64,000 bases of DNA from Nesterenkonia lutea (lineage in GTDB: Bacteria; Actinomycetota; Actinomycetes; Actinomycetales; Micrococcaceae): assembly GCF_014873955.1 (NCBI RefSeq), contig NZ_JADBED010000001.1:372001-436000 (forward strand), read 5' to 3'. Positions 24,583-36,150 of this stretch are shown in pieces. The position numbers were made by a program, and so were the translations under genes. Below the pieces are notes generated by a model. That model had not been told where the DNA came from. It worked only from the letters and a program-made list of their open reading frames with translations, and made no database searches. Numbering within the stretch: the first letter of the stretch is position 1; every line of letters starts with the position of its first letter.

Positions 24583-26014
24583 AGTGGTGGTTGCAACAGC
24601 CTGAGATTCAGGAGCTGCCAGTGCCATCACCACAGCACCCCCGGCCCAAGATCGGGCAGGGATACCCGCCCTGGTTCAAAGATCAGGTCCTCGACCAGCT
24701 GAACCGGAACCCGAACCTCACCCGGGTCGCCCGAGAAACCGGGATCAGCCGGGAAATGCTGCGACTCTGGGCCAAGGCCGCAGGAGTGGACCGCAGCCGG
24801 GCCCGGGGCGGCCCGAAGCATCCGGGCAAGAACGAGTTCCACCGGCAGCGACTCCAAGGCGTCAGCATTGCTGAAGCCGCAGTCGCTGCCGGGGCCGCGG
24901 AGTCCTCGGCGCGGAAATGGGATCGTGAATACAACACGAGGCCAAAGCGCTCTAAGACGGTGATGAGAGTTGCTGCTGACCACGCCCCCGAAGAGAAGGT
25001 CTGCGACAGGTTCCTATCTCTGCCGGAACGCGAGAAGATCCTGGATCTGAGGAACCATGGATGTTCTGCCGCCCAGATCGCACGGGAACTGGGCCGGGCC
25101 CGCTCCACGATCACCAGGGAGCTGGCCCGCAACAGCGGCCGCGATCACCGCTACCTGCCCTACGGGGCGCACCGGGCCGCCTCTGAACGCAGGGCCCGAC
25201 CCAAGGCGTCCAAATTGGTGGCAGAGACCCAACTGCGCCGGTGGGTGCAGCAGAAGCTGTTGCTGCGGTGGTCTCCTGCCCAGATCAGTAAGAGACTGGT
25301 GGAGGATTTCCCCCAGGATCAGGAGATGAGGGTGAGCCACGAGACGCTCTACCAGGCGCTGTACTTCCAGGCCCGAGGCGGACTGAAGAAGGAAGTCCAA
25401 GCCGCTCTGCGCACCGGAAGGGCCCGGCGCAAACCTCAGGGCCAGCAGCGCCGACCCCGGGTCCTCGGTGACGAGATGATCATGATCTCAGAGCGTCCTG
25501 CGCAGATCGAGGACCGAGCGGTGCCCGGTCACTGGGAGGGTGATCTGATCATGGGAGCGTCGAATCGTTCTGCGATCGCGACCCTGGTGGAGCGGCGCAC
25601 CCGGTTCACGATGCTCTGCCACCTTCCGCAGGGTCATAACGCTGCCGCGGTCGCCGACGCGTTGACCGAGCGGATGAAGTCTCTGCCGGGGCACCTACGG
25701 GGTTCACTGACCTGGGATCAGGGCTCAGAGATGGCCGCGCATCAGCAGGTCAGCGTGGCTGCGGATCTTGCGATCTATTTCTGCGACCCGGCCTCGCCCT
25801 GGCAGCGCGGGACCAACGAGAACACCAACGGGCTGCTGCGTCAGTTCTTCCCGAAGGGCTCAGATCTCTCAGCGCACGGGCCTGAGGACCTCGAACATGT
25901 GGCAGGGCTGCTCAACGGACGACCGAGGATGACCCTGCAGTGGCGGACCCCAGCAGAAGCGATGAGAGACTTACTCACCACCAGTTAGAACACCCGTTTG
26001 TTGCAACGACTGCT
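24583..26014 (+). mobile_element. IS30-family insertion sequence, about 1.43 kb
   Basis: AGTGGTGGTTGCAACA at 24583 and, inverted, AGCAGTCGTTGCAACA ending at 26014 match at 13 of 16 positions and are taken as terminal inverted repeats. The element holds one transposase gene. No clear target duplication was found, so the ends may be a few bases off. It lies in the convergent gap between gpmA and phoU. Confidence 0.75.
24591..25988 (+). CDS. IS30-family transposase
   Basis: A 465-residue transposase with N-terminal HTH regions (LTRVARETGISREMLRLW and CSAAQIARELGRARSTITREL). The DDE catalytic core has Asp in PGHWEGDLIMG, Asp in LTWDQGSEM and Glu in PWQRGTNENTNGLLRQFF, the IS30 hallmark. It looks complete, so the copy may be active. 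The N-terminus is longer than in short IS30 members, and a start at 24621 (GTG) is an alternative. Confidence 0.93.
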   Translation: MQQPEIQELPVPSPQHPRPKIGQGYPPWFKDQVLDQLNRNPNLTRVARETGISREMLRLWAKAAGVDRSRARGGPKHPGKNEFHRQRLQGVSIAEAAVAAGAAESSARKWDREYNTRPKRSKTVMRVAADHAPEEKVCDRFLSLPEREKILDLRNHGCSAAQIARELGRARSTITRELARNSGRDHRYLPYGAHRAASERRARPKASKLVAETQLRRWVQQKLLLRWSPAQISKRLVEDFPQDQEMRVSHETLYQALYFQARGGLKKEVQAALRTGRARRKPQGQQRRPRVLGDEMIMISERPAQIEDRAVPGHWEGDLIMGASNRSAIATLVERRTRFTMLCHLPQGHNAAAVADALTERMKSLPGHLRGSLTWDQGSEMAAHQQVSVAADLAIYFCDPASPWQRGTNENTNGLLRQFFPKGSDLSAHGPEDLEHVAGLLNGRPRMTLQWRTPAEAMRDLLTTS

Positions 26015-26033
26015 TGAATCCGCCGGGCCCAGA

Positions 26034-26060
26034 GCGACGATTTCTGCCCAACAGATGGTG
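26034..26060 (-). repeat. Right arm of the inverted repeat around the IS30-family element
   Basis: Inverted partner of 24529-24551; see that entry. It lies 22 bases from the phoU stop codon. Confidence 0.7.
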
Positions 26061-26082
26061 GCGGGGGGATCGGCCCTGAGGC

Positions 26083-26736
26083 TCAGTGCTCGCGGGAGTC
26101 CCAGGCGCCGGTGACCAGGTAGTCGACCTTGTTCGCGACGGAGACCCCGTGATCGCCAAAGCGCTCGAAGAAGCGGCTCACCAGGCTGGAGTCCACGCTG
26201 GTGGCCGCGCTCTGCTGCCAGTCCTCGGCGGCCACGATGGTGAACACCGAGGCATGCAGATCGTTGAGCTGCTCGTTCAGCGCATGGATCTCCGCGACCA
26301 GGTGCAGCTCGCGGGTCTCGAGCAGCGTGATCAGCCGCGCGGAGATCTGCGTGGAGAGCTTCGACATCTTCTCGAAGACCGGATGCAGGACATCCGGGGC
26401 CACGCGGTCCGGGTAGCGCAGACGGGTCAGCTGGGCGATGTGCCGAGCAAGGTCGCCCATCCGCTCCAGGGAGGTGCTCATGCGCAGCGCGCCGACGATC
26501 ATCCGCAGGTCGGAGGCCACCGGTCCCTGCAGGGCGAGCAGCTCGATGGCCTTCTCATCAAGCTCCACCTGCAGCCGGTCGATCTGGACATCTGCGGCGA
26601 TGACCTCCTCAGCCAGCTGCAGATCGATGTTCTCGAAGGCGGTGTAGGCCTTCTCCATCGCTGCGTGGACCAGGGTGGTGATCTGGATCAGCTGTTCACC
26701 AAGATTGATGAGGTCTGCCTGAAAGAGCTTTCGCAC
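26083..26736 (-). CDS. phoU: Phosphate transport system regulator PhoU
   Basis: A 217-residue all-helical protein with two PhoU repeats; the first has the metal-binding ExxxD-type motif (EEVIAADVQIDRLQVELDEKA), and GALRMSTSLERMGDLARHIA is typical. The start is the GTG at 26736, preceded by AGGAA, because MAPSGMEG... upstream has no homology-like content. PhoU links the Pst transporter to the SenX3/RegX3 pair and keeps it inactive when phosphate is plentiful. It is divergent from senX3, as in mycobacteria. Confidence 0.93.
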   Translation of the reverse strand: MRKLFQADLINLGEQLIQITTLVHAAMEKAYTAFENIDLQLAEEVIAADVQIDRLQVELDEKAIELLALQGPVASDLRMIVGALRMSTSLERMGDLARHIAQLTRLRYPDRVAPDVLHPVFEKMSKLSTQISARLITLLETRELHLVAEIHALNEQLNDLHASVFTIVAAEDWQQSAATSVDSSLVSRFFERFGDHGVSVANKVDYLVTGAWDSREH

Positions 26737-26808
26737 GTTTCTGTGTTCCTTTCGTGCCGTGGAGTATCCCGACATCGAATCCTCGCTGGCGCAGATGACG
26801 CGACCAGA

Positions 26809-26845
26809 GTGAACAGACGACCTGAAGGTGAACGGTGGCTGAACC
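26809..26845 (-). promoter_or_regulatory. Candidate PHO box (RegX3 binding site) between phoU and senX3
   Basis: On the minus strand the sequence reads GTTCAGCCACC then GTTCACCTTCA, two direct units of 11 bases, with another GTTCAC 19 bases further on. Direct GTTCACC-type repeats of 11 bases are the known actinobacterial PhoP/RegX3 operator. It lies in the divergent promoter region, suggesting autoregulation. Confidence 0.6.
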
Positions 26846-26905
26846 CTCAGGGTCGGACCGGACATATGGCGCTGTGCACCTGGGGGCGGGCCTAAGCTGT
26901 AGGGC

Positions 26906-28165
26906 GTGGATCCCCTGCTCATCGCCGCACTTGCCGGCGTCGTCGGTCTGGCCCTGGGCGTCGTCGGCATGTATGCCTTCCGTGTCAGTGAGAAACAGCG
27001 CGCCTCCGGCATCGACGTGGATGAGCCCTCCATGCCCGAGGGCGCCACCGAGGTGCTCGCCTCGCTGGGCCTGGCCTACATCGTGGTGGACACGGTGGAC
27101 GGGGTCGTCCGTGCCAACCCCGCCGCCTACGCCTTCGGTCTGGTCCGGGGTCACACCGTGGTCCACCAGCAGCTGCTGAACCTCACCGCCCGTGTGCGCG
27201 GGGACGGCGTGATCATCGACCAGGAGCATGAGCTGGCCCGCGGGCTGCAGGGGGAGACCTCCCTGGTGGTGCATCTGCGCGTGGCCCCGCTGGGGGATGA
27301 GTACATCCTGGTCCTCGCCGATGACCGCACGGAGTTCTCCCGCATCGAGGCCGTGCGCAATGACTTCGTCGCCAACGTCTCCCACGAGTTGAAGACCCCG
27401 GTGGGAGCGATCTCGCTCCTCGCCGAGACGATCGAGGACGCAGCCGACGACGACGTGGCCGTGCGTCGCTTCACCCAGCGCCTGCACAAGGAGTCCCGCC
27501 GCCTCGCGGCGCTGGTCCAGGACATCATCGAGCTCTCCCGGGTGCAGGGCAAGGACGTGGTCCACGCCGGACGTCCGGTGGACCTGGAAGAGGTCATCGC
27601 CGATGCGGCGGACCGCTCCCGGCTGCCAGCGGAGTCCAAGAGCATCGAGCTCAAGATCGGCGGTGCGCTGCCGCACCGCGTCCACGGCGACGCGGATCAG
27701 CTGATGATGGCCTTCCGGAACCTGATCGACAACGCGGTGCGCTACTCCCCAGACTCCACCCGCGTCGGGATCGGACTCTCCAGTCGTGACGGGATCGCCC
27801 AGGTGAGCATCACCGACCAGGGGATCGGCATCGCCAAGGAGGACCAGGAGCGGATCTTCGAACGCTTCTACCGGGTCGACGCCGCGCGCTCACGTCAGAC
27901 CGGAGGCACCGGACTGGGTCTGAGCATCGTCAAGCACGTCATCACCAACCACGGCGGAGAAGTCGCGCTGTGGTCCCAGCAGGGGAAGGGCTCCACGTTC
28001 ACCGTGCGCCTGCCCGAGCTGGACGAGAGTCTCGACACCCTGGAAGGGCTCGGCCGCGGCGCGGCCGGGCTCGGATCAGGTCGCACTGACCCACACGATT
28101 CTGCATCGCGTCACAATGCAGAGAACCCGGCCCCCACACGGGCCGGCGAAGGAGGAAACGCGTGA
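26906..28165 (+). CDS. senX3: Phosphate-sensing histidine kinase SenX3/PhoR
   Basis: A 419-residue membrane kinase. A single N-terminal transmembrane helix (LIAALAGVVGLALGVVGMYAF) is followed by a PAS-like domain. The HisKA phospho-acceptor is in NVSHELKTPVGAIS, and the ATPase domain has NLIDNAVRYS, DQGIGI and GGTGLGLSIV. Start is GTG 26906. The stop overlaps the regX3 start (GTGA). Under phosphate limitation it phosphorylates RegX3. The C-terminal 50 residues are variable and charged. Confidence 0.93.
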   Translation: MDPLLIAALAGVVGLALGVVGMYAFRVSEKQRASGIDVDEPSMPEGATEVLASLGLAYIVVDTVDGVVRANPAAYAFGLVRGHTVVHQQLLNLTARVRGDGVIIDQEHELARGLQGETSLVVHLRVAPLGDEYILVLADDRTEFSRIEAVRNDFVANVSHELKTPVGAISLLAETIEDAADDDVAVRRFTQRLHKESRRLAALVQDIIELSRVQGKDVVHAGRPVDLEEVIADAADRSRLPAESKSIELKIGGALPHRVHGDADQLMMAFRNLIDNAVRYSPDSTRVGIGLSSRDGIAQVSITDQGIGIAKEDQERIFERFYRVDAARSRQTGGTGLGLSIVKHVITNHGGEVALWSQQGKGSTFTVRLPELDESLDTLEGLGRGAAGLGSGRTDPHDSASRHNAENPAPTRAGEGGNA

Positions 28166-28842
28166 CCAGAATTCTGCTCGTCGAGGATGAGCCTTCATTC
28201 TCGGAGGCATTGTCCTACACCCTCGAGAAGGAGGGGTACGACGTCGTCGTCGCGGAGAACGGCTTCGACGCCGTGGACATCTTCGACCGCGAGGGCGCGG
28301 ACCTCGTGCTGCTGGACCTCATGCTCCCCGGCCAGTCCGGCACCGAGGTGTGCCGGCAGATCCGACTGAAGTCGAACGTGCCGGTCATCATGCTCACGGC
28401 CAAGGACTCCGAGATCGACAAGGTCGTGGGCCTGGAGCTCGGTGCCGATGACTATGTCACCAAGCCCTACTCCTCCCGGGAGCTGCTGGCCCGGGTCCGC
28501 GCGGTGCTGCGTCGCCAGGTCGAGGCCGAGGTCGACGACGGGTCCATGGTCACCGCCGGGCCGGTCAGCATGGACATCGAACGCCACACCGTGGAGGTCA
28601 AGGGCGCCCCGCTGAGCCTGCCGCTGAAGGAGTTCGAGCTCCTGGAGATGCTGCTGCGCAATGCCGGGCGAGTGCTCACCCGCGGTCAGCTCATCGACCG
28701 GGTCTGGGGCTCCGACTACGTGGGGGACACCAAGACCCTCGATGTCCACGTCAAGCGGCTGCGCGCGAAGATCGAACCGGACCCCTCCCGCCCCGAGTTT
28801 CTCATCACTGTGCGCGGGCTGGGCTATAAGTTTGAGTCCTGA
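28162..28842 (+). CDS. regX3: Phosphate response regulator RegX3/PhoP
   Basis: A 226-residue OmpR-family regulator. The receiver has the acidic pair in LVEDE, phospho-acceptor Asp in VLLDLMLPG and Lys in MLTAKDSE; a winged-helix DNA-binding domain ends in TVRGLGYKFES. It activates phosphate-starvation genes by binding direct GTTCAC repeats, one candidate of which lies upstream of senX3. Co-transcribed with senX3. Confidence 0.95.
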   Translation: MTRILLVEDEPSFSEALSYTLEKEGYDVVVAENGFDAVDIFDREGADLVLLDLMLPGQSGTEVCRQIRLKSNVPVIMLTAKDSEIDKVVGLELGADDYVTKPYSSRELLARVRAVLRRQVEAEVDDGSMVTAGPVSMDIERHTVEVKGAPLSLPLKEFELLEMLLRNAGRVLTRGQLIDRVWGSDYVGDTKTLDVHVKRLRAKIEPDPSRPEFLITVRGLGYKFES

Positions 28843-28899
28843 CCGGGGTCGGTAGACTGGTCCAGATCTTTGAGCGTCGATCCCACTTCAGGAGTGTGC

Positions 28900-30591
28900 A
28901 TGAGCACTGACAGCGAGTTTGCAGCGCAGAAGCCCACCGCCGCGCAACCGGGCAGCACCTCGCAGGGGGAGACCCGCCAGCCGATCCGGCGCGCGCTGAT
29001 CTCCGTCTATGACAAGACCGGTCTCGAGGACCTCGCCGCAGGGCTGCACACCGCCGGGGTGGAGATCGTCTCCACCGGCTCCACCGCCAAGCGCATCGCG
29101 GCCGCCGGAGTCCCGGTCACCGAGGTCTCCGAGGTCACCGGATTCGCCGAGTGCCTCGACGGCCGGGTCAAGACGCTGCACCCGCGCGTCCACGCCGGGA
29201 TCCTGGCGGACCGGCGTCGAGCCGACCACCGGGATCAGCTCAGCGAGCTCGAGATCGAGCCCTTCGACCTCGTGGTGGTCAACCTCTACCCCTTCGCCGA
29301 GACCGTGGCCTCCGGCGCGACCGAGGACAAGATCGTCGAGCAGATCGACATCGGCGGTCCCTCCATGGTGCGTGCCGCCGCGAAGAACCATGCCTCGGTG
29401 GCGATCGTGGTGGACCCGCTACGCTATCACGACATCATCTCCGCCGCCTCGGCAGGCGGATTCACGCTGACCGCACGACGCCGGCTGGCCGCCCTGGCCT
29501 TCGCGCACACCGCCGCCTATGACACCGCCGTGGCGCGCTGGACCTCCCAGCAGTTCGACGACGACTTCGACCCGGCCTCCGTGCCGGCCTCGCCGCTGGC
29601 CAGCATGGAGAAGAAGCTGAACTTCCCGCCCTATGCCGGCCTCGCGCTGCAGCGTCTGGACACGCTGCGCTACGGCGAGAACGCGCACCAGCCCGCGGCG
29701 CTCTACGCCGATTCCAGCGCGCGGCCCGGCCTGGCCCAGGCGGAGACGCTGCATGGCAAGGCGATGAGCTACAACAACTACGTCGATGCCGACGCCGCGG
29801 TGCGCACGGCCTTCGACTTCGCTGAGCCGGCCGTGGCCGTCATCAAGCATGCGAACCCCTGTGGCGCGGCAGTCGGGGAGACCGTGGCCCAGGCGCACCG
29901 GGCTGCCCATGCCTGCGACCCGCTCTCGGCCTTCGGCGGCGTGATCGCCGCCAACCGCACGGTCACCGTCGAGATGGCCAAGGCGGTCGCGGAGATCTTC
30001 ACCGAGGTGGTGGTGGCTCCCGCCTTCGAGGAGGAGGCGCTGACCATCCTCAGGGGCAAGAAGAACATCCGCCTGCTGCGTCTGCCGGCGGGACACCGGC
30101 GAGACCGGATCGAGTACAAGCAGATCTCCGGGGGAATGCTGCTGCAGGCCTCCGATGCCGTGGACGCCGAGGGTGACGCTCCCGCCGCCTGGAAGCTGGT
30201 CTCCGGGGAGGCCGCCGATGAGCAGACGCTCGCCGATCTGAAGTTCGCCTGGCGGGCCATCCGCTCGGTGAAGTCGAATGCCATACTTCTGGCCCGCGAC
30301 CAGGCCACCGTCGGCATCGGCATGGGCCAGGTGAACCGGCTGGACTCGTGCCGGCTCGCCGTGCAACGGGCCAACACGCTGGCCGGGGACGGGGTGGACC
30401 GGGCCCGCGGCGCCGTCGCCGCCTCGGATGCCTTCTTCCCCTTCGCCGATGGTCTGCAGAGCCTGATCACCGCCGGCGTGCGCGCCGTGGTGCAGCCGGG
30501 CGGCTCGCAGCGCGATGAAGAGGTCATCTCCGCGGCACGGGAGGCGGGACTGACGATGTACCTCACCGGGACGCGGCACTTCTTCCACTGA
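28900..30591 (+). CDS. purH: Bifunctional AICAR formyltransferase/IMP cyclohydrolase
   Basis: A 563-residue enzyme for the last two steps of purine synthesis. The N-terminal MGS-like cyclohydrolase domain has [15 protein letters not shown] and [12 protein letters not shown]. The transformylase domain has the Lys-His catalytic motif in [12 protein letters not shown]. The start is ATG 28900 with AGGAG 7 bases upstream; an in-frame start at 28870 lacks a site. Immediately after the stop begins a short-period repeat tract. Confidence 0.96.
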   Translation: MSTDSEFAAQKPTAAQPGSTSQGETRQPIRRALISVYDKTGLEDLAAGLHTAGVEIVSTGSTAKRIAAAGVPVTEVSEVTGFAECLDGRVKTLHPRVHAGILADRRRADHRDQLSELEIEPFDLVVVNLYPFAETVASGATEDKIVEQIDIGGPSMVRAAAKNHASVAIVVDPLRYHDIISAASAGGFTLTARRRLAALAFAHTAAYDTAVARWTSQQFDDDFDPASVPASPLASMEKKLNFPPYAGLALQRLDTLRYGENAHQPAALYADSSARPGLAQAETLHGKAMSYNNYVDADAAVRTAFDFAEPAVAVIKHANPCGAAVGETVAQAHRAAHACDPLSAFGGVIAANRTVTVEMAKAVAEIFTEVVVAPAFEEEALTILRGKKNIRLLRLPAGHRRDRIEYKQISGGMLLQASDAVDAEGDAPAAWKLVSGEAADEQTLADLKFAWRAIRSVKSNAILLARDQATVGIGMGQVNRLDSCRLAVQRANTLAGDGVDRARGAVAASDAFFPFADGLQSLITAGVRAVVQPGGSQRDEEVISAAREAGLTMYLTGTRHFFH

Positions 30592-30594
30592 ACC

Positions 30595-30689
30595 GCACAG
30601 CACCGTTCTGCACAGCACTGACTCGCACAGTACCGATCTGCACCAACCCGCACCGCACCGCACCGCACTGCACCGCACCGCACTGATCT
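30595..30689 (+). repeat. Short-period tandem repeat tract after purH
   Basis: Three 15-base units of the type GCACAGCACCGTTCT start 4 bases after the purH stop codon, followed by several CCGCA 5-base units. The base composition is unlike the genes around it. No gene or hairpin explains it. Confidence 0.85.
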
Positions 30690-30781
30690 GCTTCGGTCTC
30701 CTTCGGTCTCTCTTCAGGGGGAGCTGAGCGGGAGGATCCACCCCATAGTCCAGCTCGGCACCCTCGAAAGGGGTGAGGCAA

Positions 30782-32116
30782 GTGAATGAAAAGCTTGAAG
30801 ATCTGGAAGATCTCATCCGCGAGGAGCGCCTGACCGAGCTCCGTCGCGCGCTGGACGACTTCAACGTCGGCGACGTCGTGGACTTCCTCGAACGACTCGG
30901 GGTCAAGGACCGGGCTGTGACCTTCCGTCTGCTCCCCAAGGCTGTGGCGGTCGAGGCCTTCGAGATGCTCGATCAGTCCCTGCAGCACGAGATCATCGAG
31001 GGCCTCAAGGACGTCGACGTCGCGCTGTTCTTCGAATCTCTGGACCCCGATGACAGGGTCCGGCTCATGGATGAGATGCCGGCCTCCATCGCGCGCCGGA
31101 TGATGCGGCACCTGGACCCGCGCGAGCGCAGCCTGACCAACATCGTGCTGGGCTACCCCTCCGGGACCATCGGACGCCAGATGAGCCCAGAGTTCGTCGC
31201 CATCCCCGAGCATTGGACCGTCGCCCAGGCCATGGAGAAGGTCAGCCGGGCAGGTGAGGACGCCGAGACGCTCTACACGCTGCCGGTGGTCGATCCCGCT
31301 CGGCTGCTCCGTGGGGTGGTCTCCCTGCGTGACCTGGTCAGCGCCGGCGGCGAGGAGCTCGTCGTGGACCTGATGGCCGAAGCCGACTCGGTGGACGCCG
31401 ATCACGACGCCGAGGACGCGGCCCGCCTGTGTGCCGACCGCAAGCACCTGGCCGTGCCGGTCACAGACTCTGAACACCGTGTGGTCGGCATCTTCACCGT
31501 GGACGACGCCCTGGACATCCTCGAACGTGCCGAGTCCGAGGACGCCGCCCGCCACGGCGGTGCAGAGCCGCTGCACCGGCCCTACCTCTCCACGCCCGTG
31601 CTGACCATCATGCGCTCGCGCGTGGTCTGGCTGCTGGTGCTCGCCCTCGGCGCGGCGCTGACCGTGCAGGTGCTCGACGTCTTCGAGGGCACCATCGAGT
31701 CGATGGTGGTGCTGAGCCTGTTCGTGCCGCTGCTGATCGGCACCGGCGGCAACTCCGGCAATCAGGCGGCCACCACGGTCACCCGCGCCCTGGCGCTGGG
31801 CGACGTCGGCACCCGTGACGTGCTCAAGGTGCTCTGGCGCGAGGTCAGGGTGGGCATCACGCTCGGCGCCACCCTGGGCGTGCTGGGATTCCTGGTCGCC
31901 GGATTCATCTACGGCTGGGACATCGGCACCGTGATCGGCCTGACGCTGCTGTCCATCTGCACCCTCGCCGCCTCGGTGGGTGGGCTGATGCCGCTGCTGG
32001 GCAAGAAGCTCGGCGCTGACCCGGCGGTGTTCGCCAACCCCTTCATCTCCACCTTCGTGGACGCCACCGGACTGATCGTGTACTTCATGATCGCCCGAAC
32101 CGTGCTGGGGCTGTAG
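30782..32116 (+). CDS. mgtE: Magnesium transporter MgtE
   Basis: A 444-residue Mg2+ channel. The cytosolic MgtE N-domain (helical, FESLDPDDRVRLMDEMP) is followed by two CBS domains (about 135-255) and a five-helix membrane domain with the selectivity sequence IGTGGNSGNQAATTVTRALALG. The GTG at 30782 is preferred because GGGGTGAGG is correctly spaced; another GTG lies 9 bases upstream. Binding of Mg2+ between the N and CBS domains closes the channel. No M-box-like leader was recognised upstream. Confidence 0.94.
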   Translation: MNEKLEDLEDLIREERLTELRRALDDFNVGDVVDFLERLGVKDRAVTFRLLPKAVAVEAFEMLDQSLQHEIIEGLKDVDVALFFESLDPDDRVRLMDEMPASIARRMMRHLDPRERSLTNIVLGYPSGTIGRQMSPEFVAIPEHWTVAQAMEKVSRAGEDAETLYTLPVVDPARLLRGVVSLRDLVSAGGEELVVDLMAEADSVDADHDAEDAARLCADRKHLAVPVTDSEHRVVGIFTVDDALDILERAESEDAARHGGAEPLHRPYLSTPVLTIMRSRVVWLLVLALGAALTVQVLDVFEGTIESMVVLSLFVPLLIGTGGNSGNQAATTVTRALALGDVGTRDVLKVLWREVRVGITLGATLGVLGFLVAGFIYGWDIGTVIGLTLLSICTLAASVGGLMPLLGKKLGADPAVFANPFISTFVDATGLIVYFMIARTVLGL

Positions 32117-32183
32117 CCACCTGGCCGGAGACGGCATCTGAGGTAGATTTGTGAGCAGGGAAACGACATTTCATCGAACTTGA

Positions 32184-34418
<2,235 letters not shown>

Positions 34419-34445
34419 CCCCCCAGCGTTTTACCCCCTCTGCGA

Positions 34446-34478
34446 GTTCTACCGGGCCTACGGAAAGCCCGGTAGAAC
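34446..34478 (+). terminator. Terminator after icd
   Basis: GTTCTACCGGGC at 34446-34457 pairs perfectly with GCCCGGTAGAAC at 34467-34478, with a 9-base loop. It begins 28 bases after the icd stop and has no T-run. Confidence 0.75.
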
Positions 34479-34539
34479 ACGCAGGGCCCGGTAATTCGCT
34501 GAGCTGGGATGGCAGGGGCAGTCGTGGCAGGATGATTCA

Positions 34540-35457
34540 ATGACCCAACGAATCCACGTCATGCCCGAGGGTGAACCCAGGCTCATCGCAGGTCTCCACG
34601 AGCAGGGGGCCGGGCTGGTCGCCGCTGACGAGCAGCCCGATGGCCTGATCATCACCGGCATGTTCCAGAAGCTGAACCTCACCGAGGTCCTCGCCGCGAA
34701 CCCACAGCTGCGCTGGGTGCAGCTGCCCAGCGCCGGCATCGAGCTCTACGCGGAGGCCCTGAAGCAGTTCCCGGATCTGACCTGGACCTCTGCCAAGGGC
34801 TCCTATGCCAAGCCCGTGGGAGAGCACGCCCTGGCGCTGACCCTGGCCGCGCTGCGCGGGCTCAAGACCCGTGCGCTGGCCACCAGCTGGGGCGCCGAGG
34901 GCGGGATCTCGCTGAACGGGCTGCGCTGCGTCGTCGTCGGCGGCGGGGGAGTCGCCGCCGAGATCGTCCGGCTCTACAAGGGCTTCGACACCCATGTGAC
35001 CGTGGTGCGGCGCACGCAGACACCCGTGGATGGCGCGGACGCGACCGTGTCCTTCGAGAAGCTCGACGAAGCCCTCGACGGCGCGGACGTCGTCGCACTG
35101 GCCGCCGCGGCCACCCCCGCGACCCGGCACATGATCAACGCCGAACGGCTCGGGCTCCTCGCCCGGGGCGCCGTGGTCATCAACGTGGGCCGCGGCAGCC
35201 TGATCGATCAGGATGCGCTGGCCCAGGCGCTCTCCGCCGGCACTCTGCGCGGGGCCGGACTCGATGTGACCGAGCCCGAGCCGCTGCCCGACTCCGATCC
35301 GCTCTGGTCCTTGGAGAACTGCCTGATCACCCCGCATACTGCTGACACCACGGACATGGTGCAGCCGCTGCTGCGGGAACGGATCCTGGCGAACCACCTC
35401 CGGTTCAGCGCCGGTGAACCGATGCTGGGCGTGGTGGATCCCGCTCAGGGATACTGA
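34540..35457 (+). CDS. D-isomer-specific 2-hydroxyacid dehydrogenase
   Basis: A 305-residue NAD(P)-dependent oxidoreductase. The nucleotide-binding loop is VVVGGGGVAAEIVRLY, a slightly atypical GxGxxG. The catalytic residues are Arg in NVGRGSLID, Glu in DVTEPEPLPD and His in ITPHTADT. It is on the short side for the family. The substrate is unknown; glyoxylate/hydroxypyruvate reductases are relatives. The nearest downstream gene is 54 bases away. Confidence 0.88.
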   Translation: MTQRIHVMPEGEPRLIAGLHEQGAGLVAADEQPDGLIITGMFQKLNLTEVLAANPQLRWVQLPSAGIELYAEALKQFPDLTWTSAKGSYAKPVGEHALALTLAALRGLKTRALATSWGAEGGISLNGLRCVVVGGGGVAAEIVRLYKGFDTHVTVVRRTQTPVDGADATVSFEKLDEALDGADVVALAAAATPATRHMINAERLGLLARGAVVINVGRGSLIDQDALAQALSAGTLRGAGLDVTEPEPLPDSDPLWSLENCLITPHTADTTDMVQPLLRERILANHLRFSAGEPMLGVVDPAQGY

Positions 35458-35511
35458 GAGACCCGGCGCAGCGGCCGCCGGTCCCATCCCGCCCAGACAG
35501 GAGTCACCGAC

Positions 35512-36027
35512 ATGGCCCATATCCTCACCGTTCGAGGTCACACTCCGGCGATCGCGGAGGGTGTCTTCCTCGCCCCGACCGCGGCGATCACCGGCGATGT
35601 CACCATGGGCGCGGACTCCTCCGCGTTCTACGGAGTCTCGGTGCGCGGAGACTCAGCTTCGATCACCGTGGGGGAGCGGACGAACCTCCAGGACAACGCC
35701 GTGCTGCATGCGGACCCGGGACACCCCTGCACCATCGGAGAGGGAGTCTCCGTCGGACACTCGGCGGTGGTCCACGGATGCCGCGTCGGAGCAGGCTCCC
35801 TGGTCGGCATGAGCGCCACCATCATGAACGGGGCCGTCATCGGTGAGCAGAGCCTGATAGCCGCCGGCGCCCTGGTGCTCGAAGGCACCGAGATCCCGCC
35901 CCGGTCACTCGTGGCGGGGGTGCCGGCGAAGGTCCGGCGCGAGCTCACCGAAGAGGAGATCGCCTCGCTGCGAGAGAACGCCGAGGTCTATCTCGGCCAT
36001 AAGGACGCCCACCTCGCCGCAGAGTAG
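35512..36027 (+). CDS. Gamma-class carbonic anhydrase family protein
   Basis: A 171-residue left-handed beta-helix protein built from hexapeptide repeats. Zn-binding histidines are visible in NAVLHADPGHP and VSVGHSAVVHGC, spaced as in gamma-carbonic anhydrases (YrdA/PaaY type). It would hydrate CO2 or act as a trimeric transferase-like protein. AGGAG precedes the ATG. Confidence 0.88.
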   Translation: MAHILTVRGHTPAIAEGVFLAPTAAITGDVTMGADSSAFYGVSVRGDSASITVGERTNLQDNAVLHADPGHPCTIGEGVSVGHSAVVHGCRVGAGSLVGMSATIMNGAVIGEQSLIAAGALVLEGTEIPPRSLVAGVPAKVRRELTEEEIASLRENAEVYLGHKDAHLAAE

Positions 36028-36150
36028 GGACCGCCCAGCATGCCGCTGACCCGGACGACGTCTTCGAGAAAGAGTCGGGCTGTGTTCAGCTGACCACCAG
36101 GATTCTCTCGGTAGCCTGACCTCAGGACCGACTCACGAGAGGAAGCCCCA

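Noticed and set aside
30595..30689. Possible CRISPR array or terminator
   Set aside because: The repeats are 5 and 15 bases without spacers and form no stable stem.
30690..30781. Mg2+-sensing (M-box) leader before mgtE
   Set aside because: The gap is short and none of the conserved M-box blocks are visible.
29419..30939. 506-residue frame antisense to purH
   Set aside because: Its N-terminal part is just the translated repeat tract and the rest is a shadow of purH.
30563..32137. 524-residue open frame antisense to mgtE
   Set aside because: Low-complexity His/Gln/Gly product with no motif; shadow of mgtE and the repeat tract.
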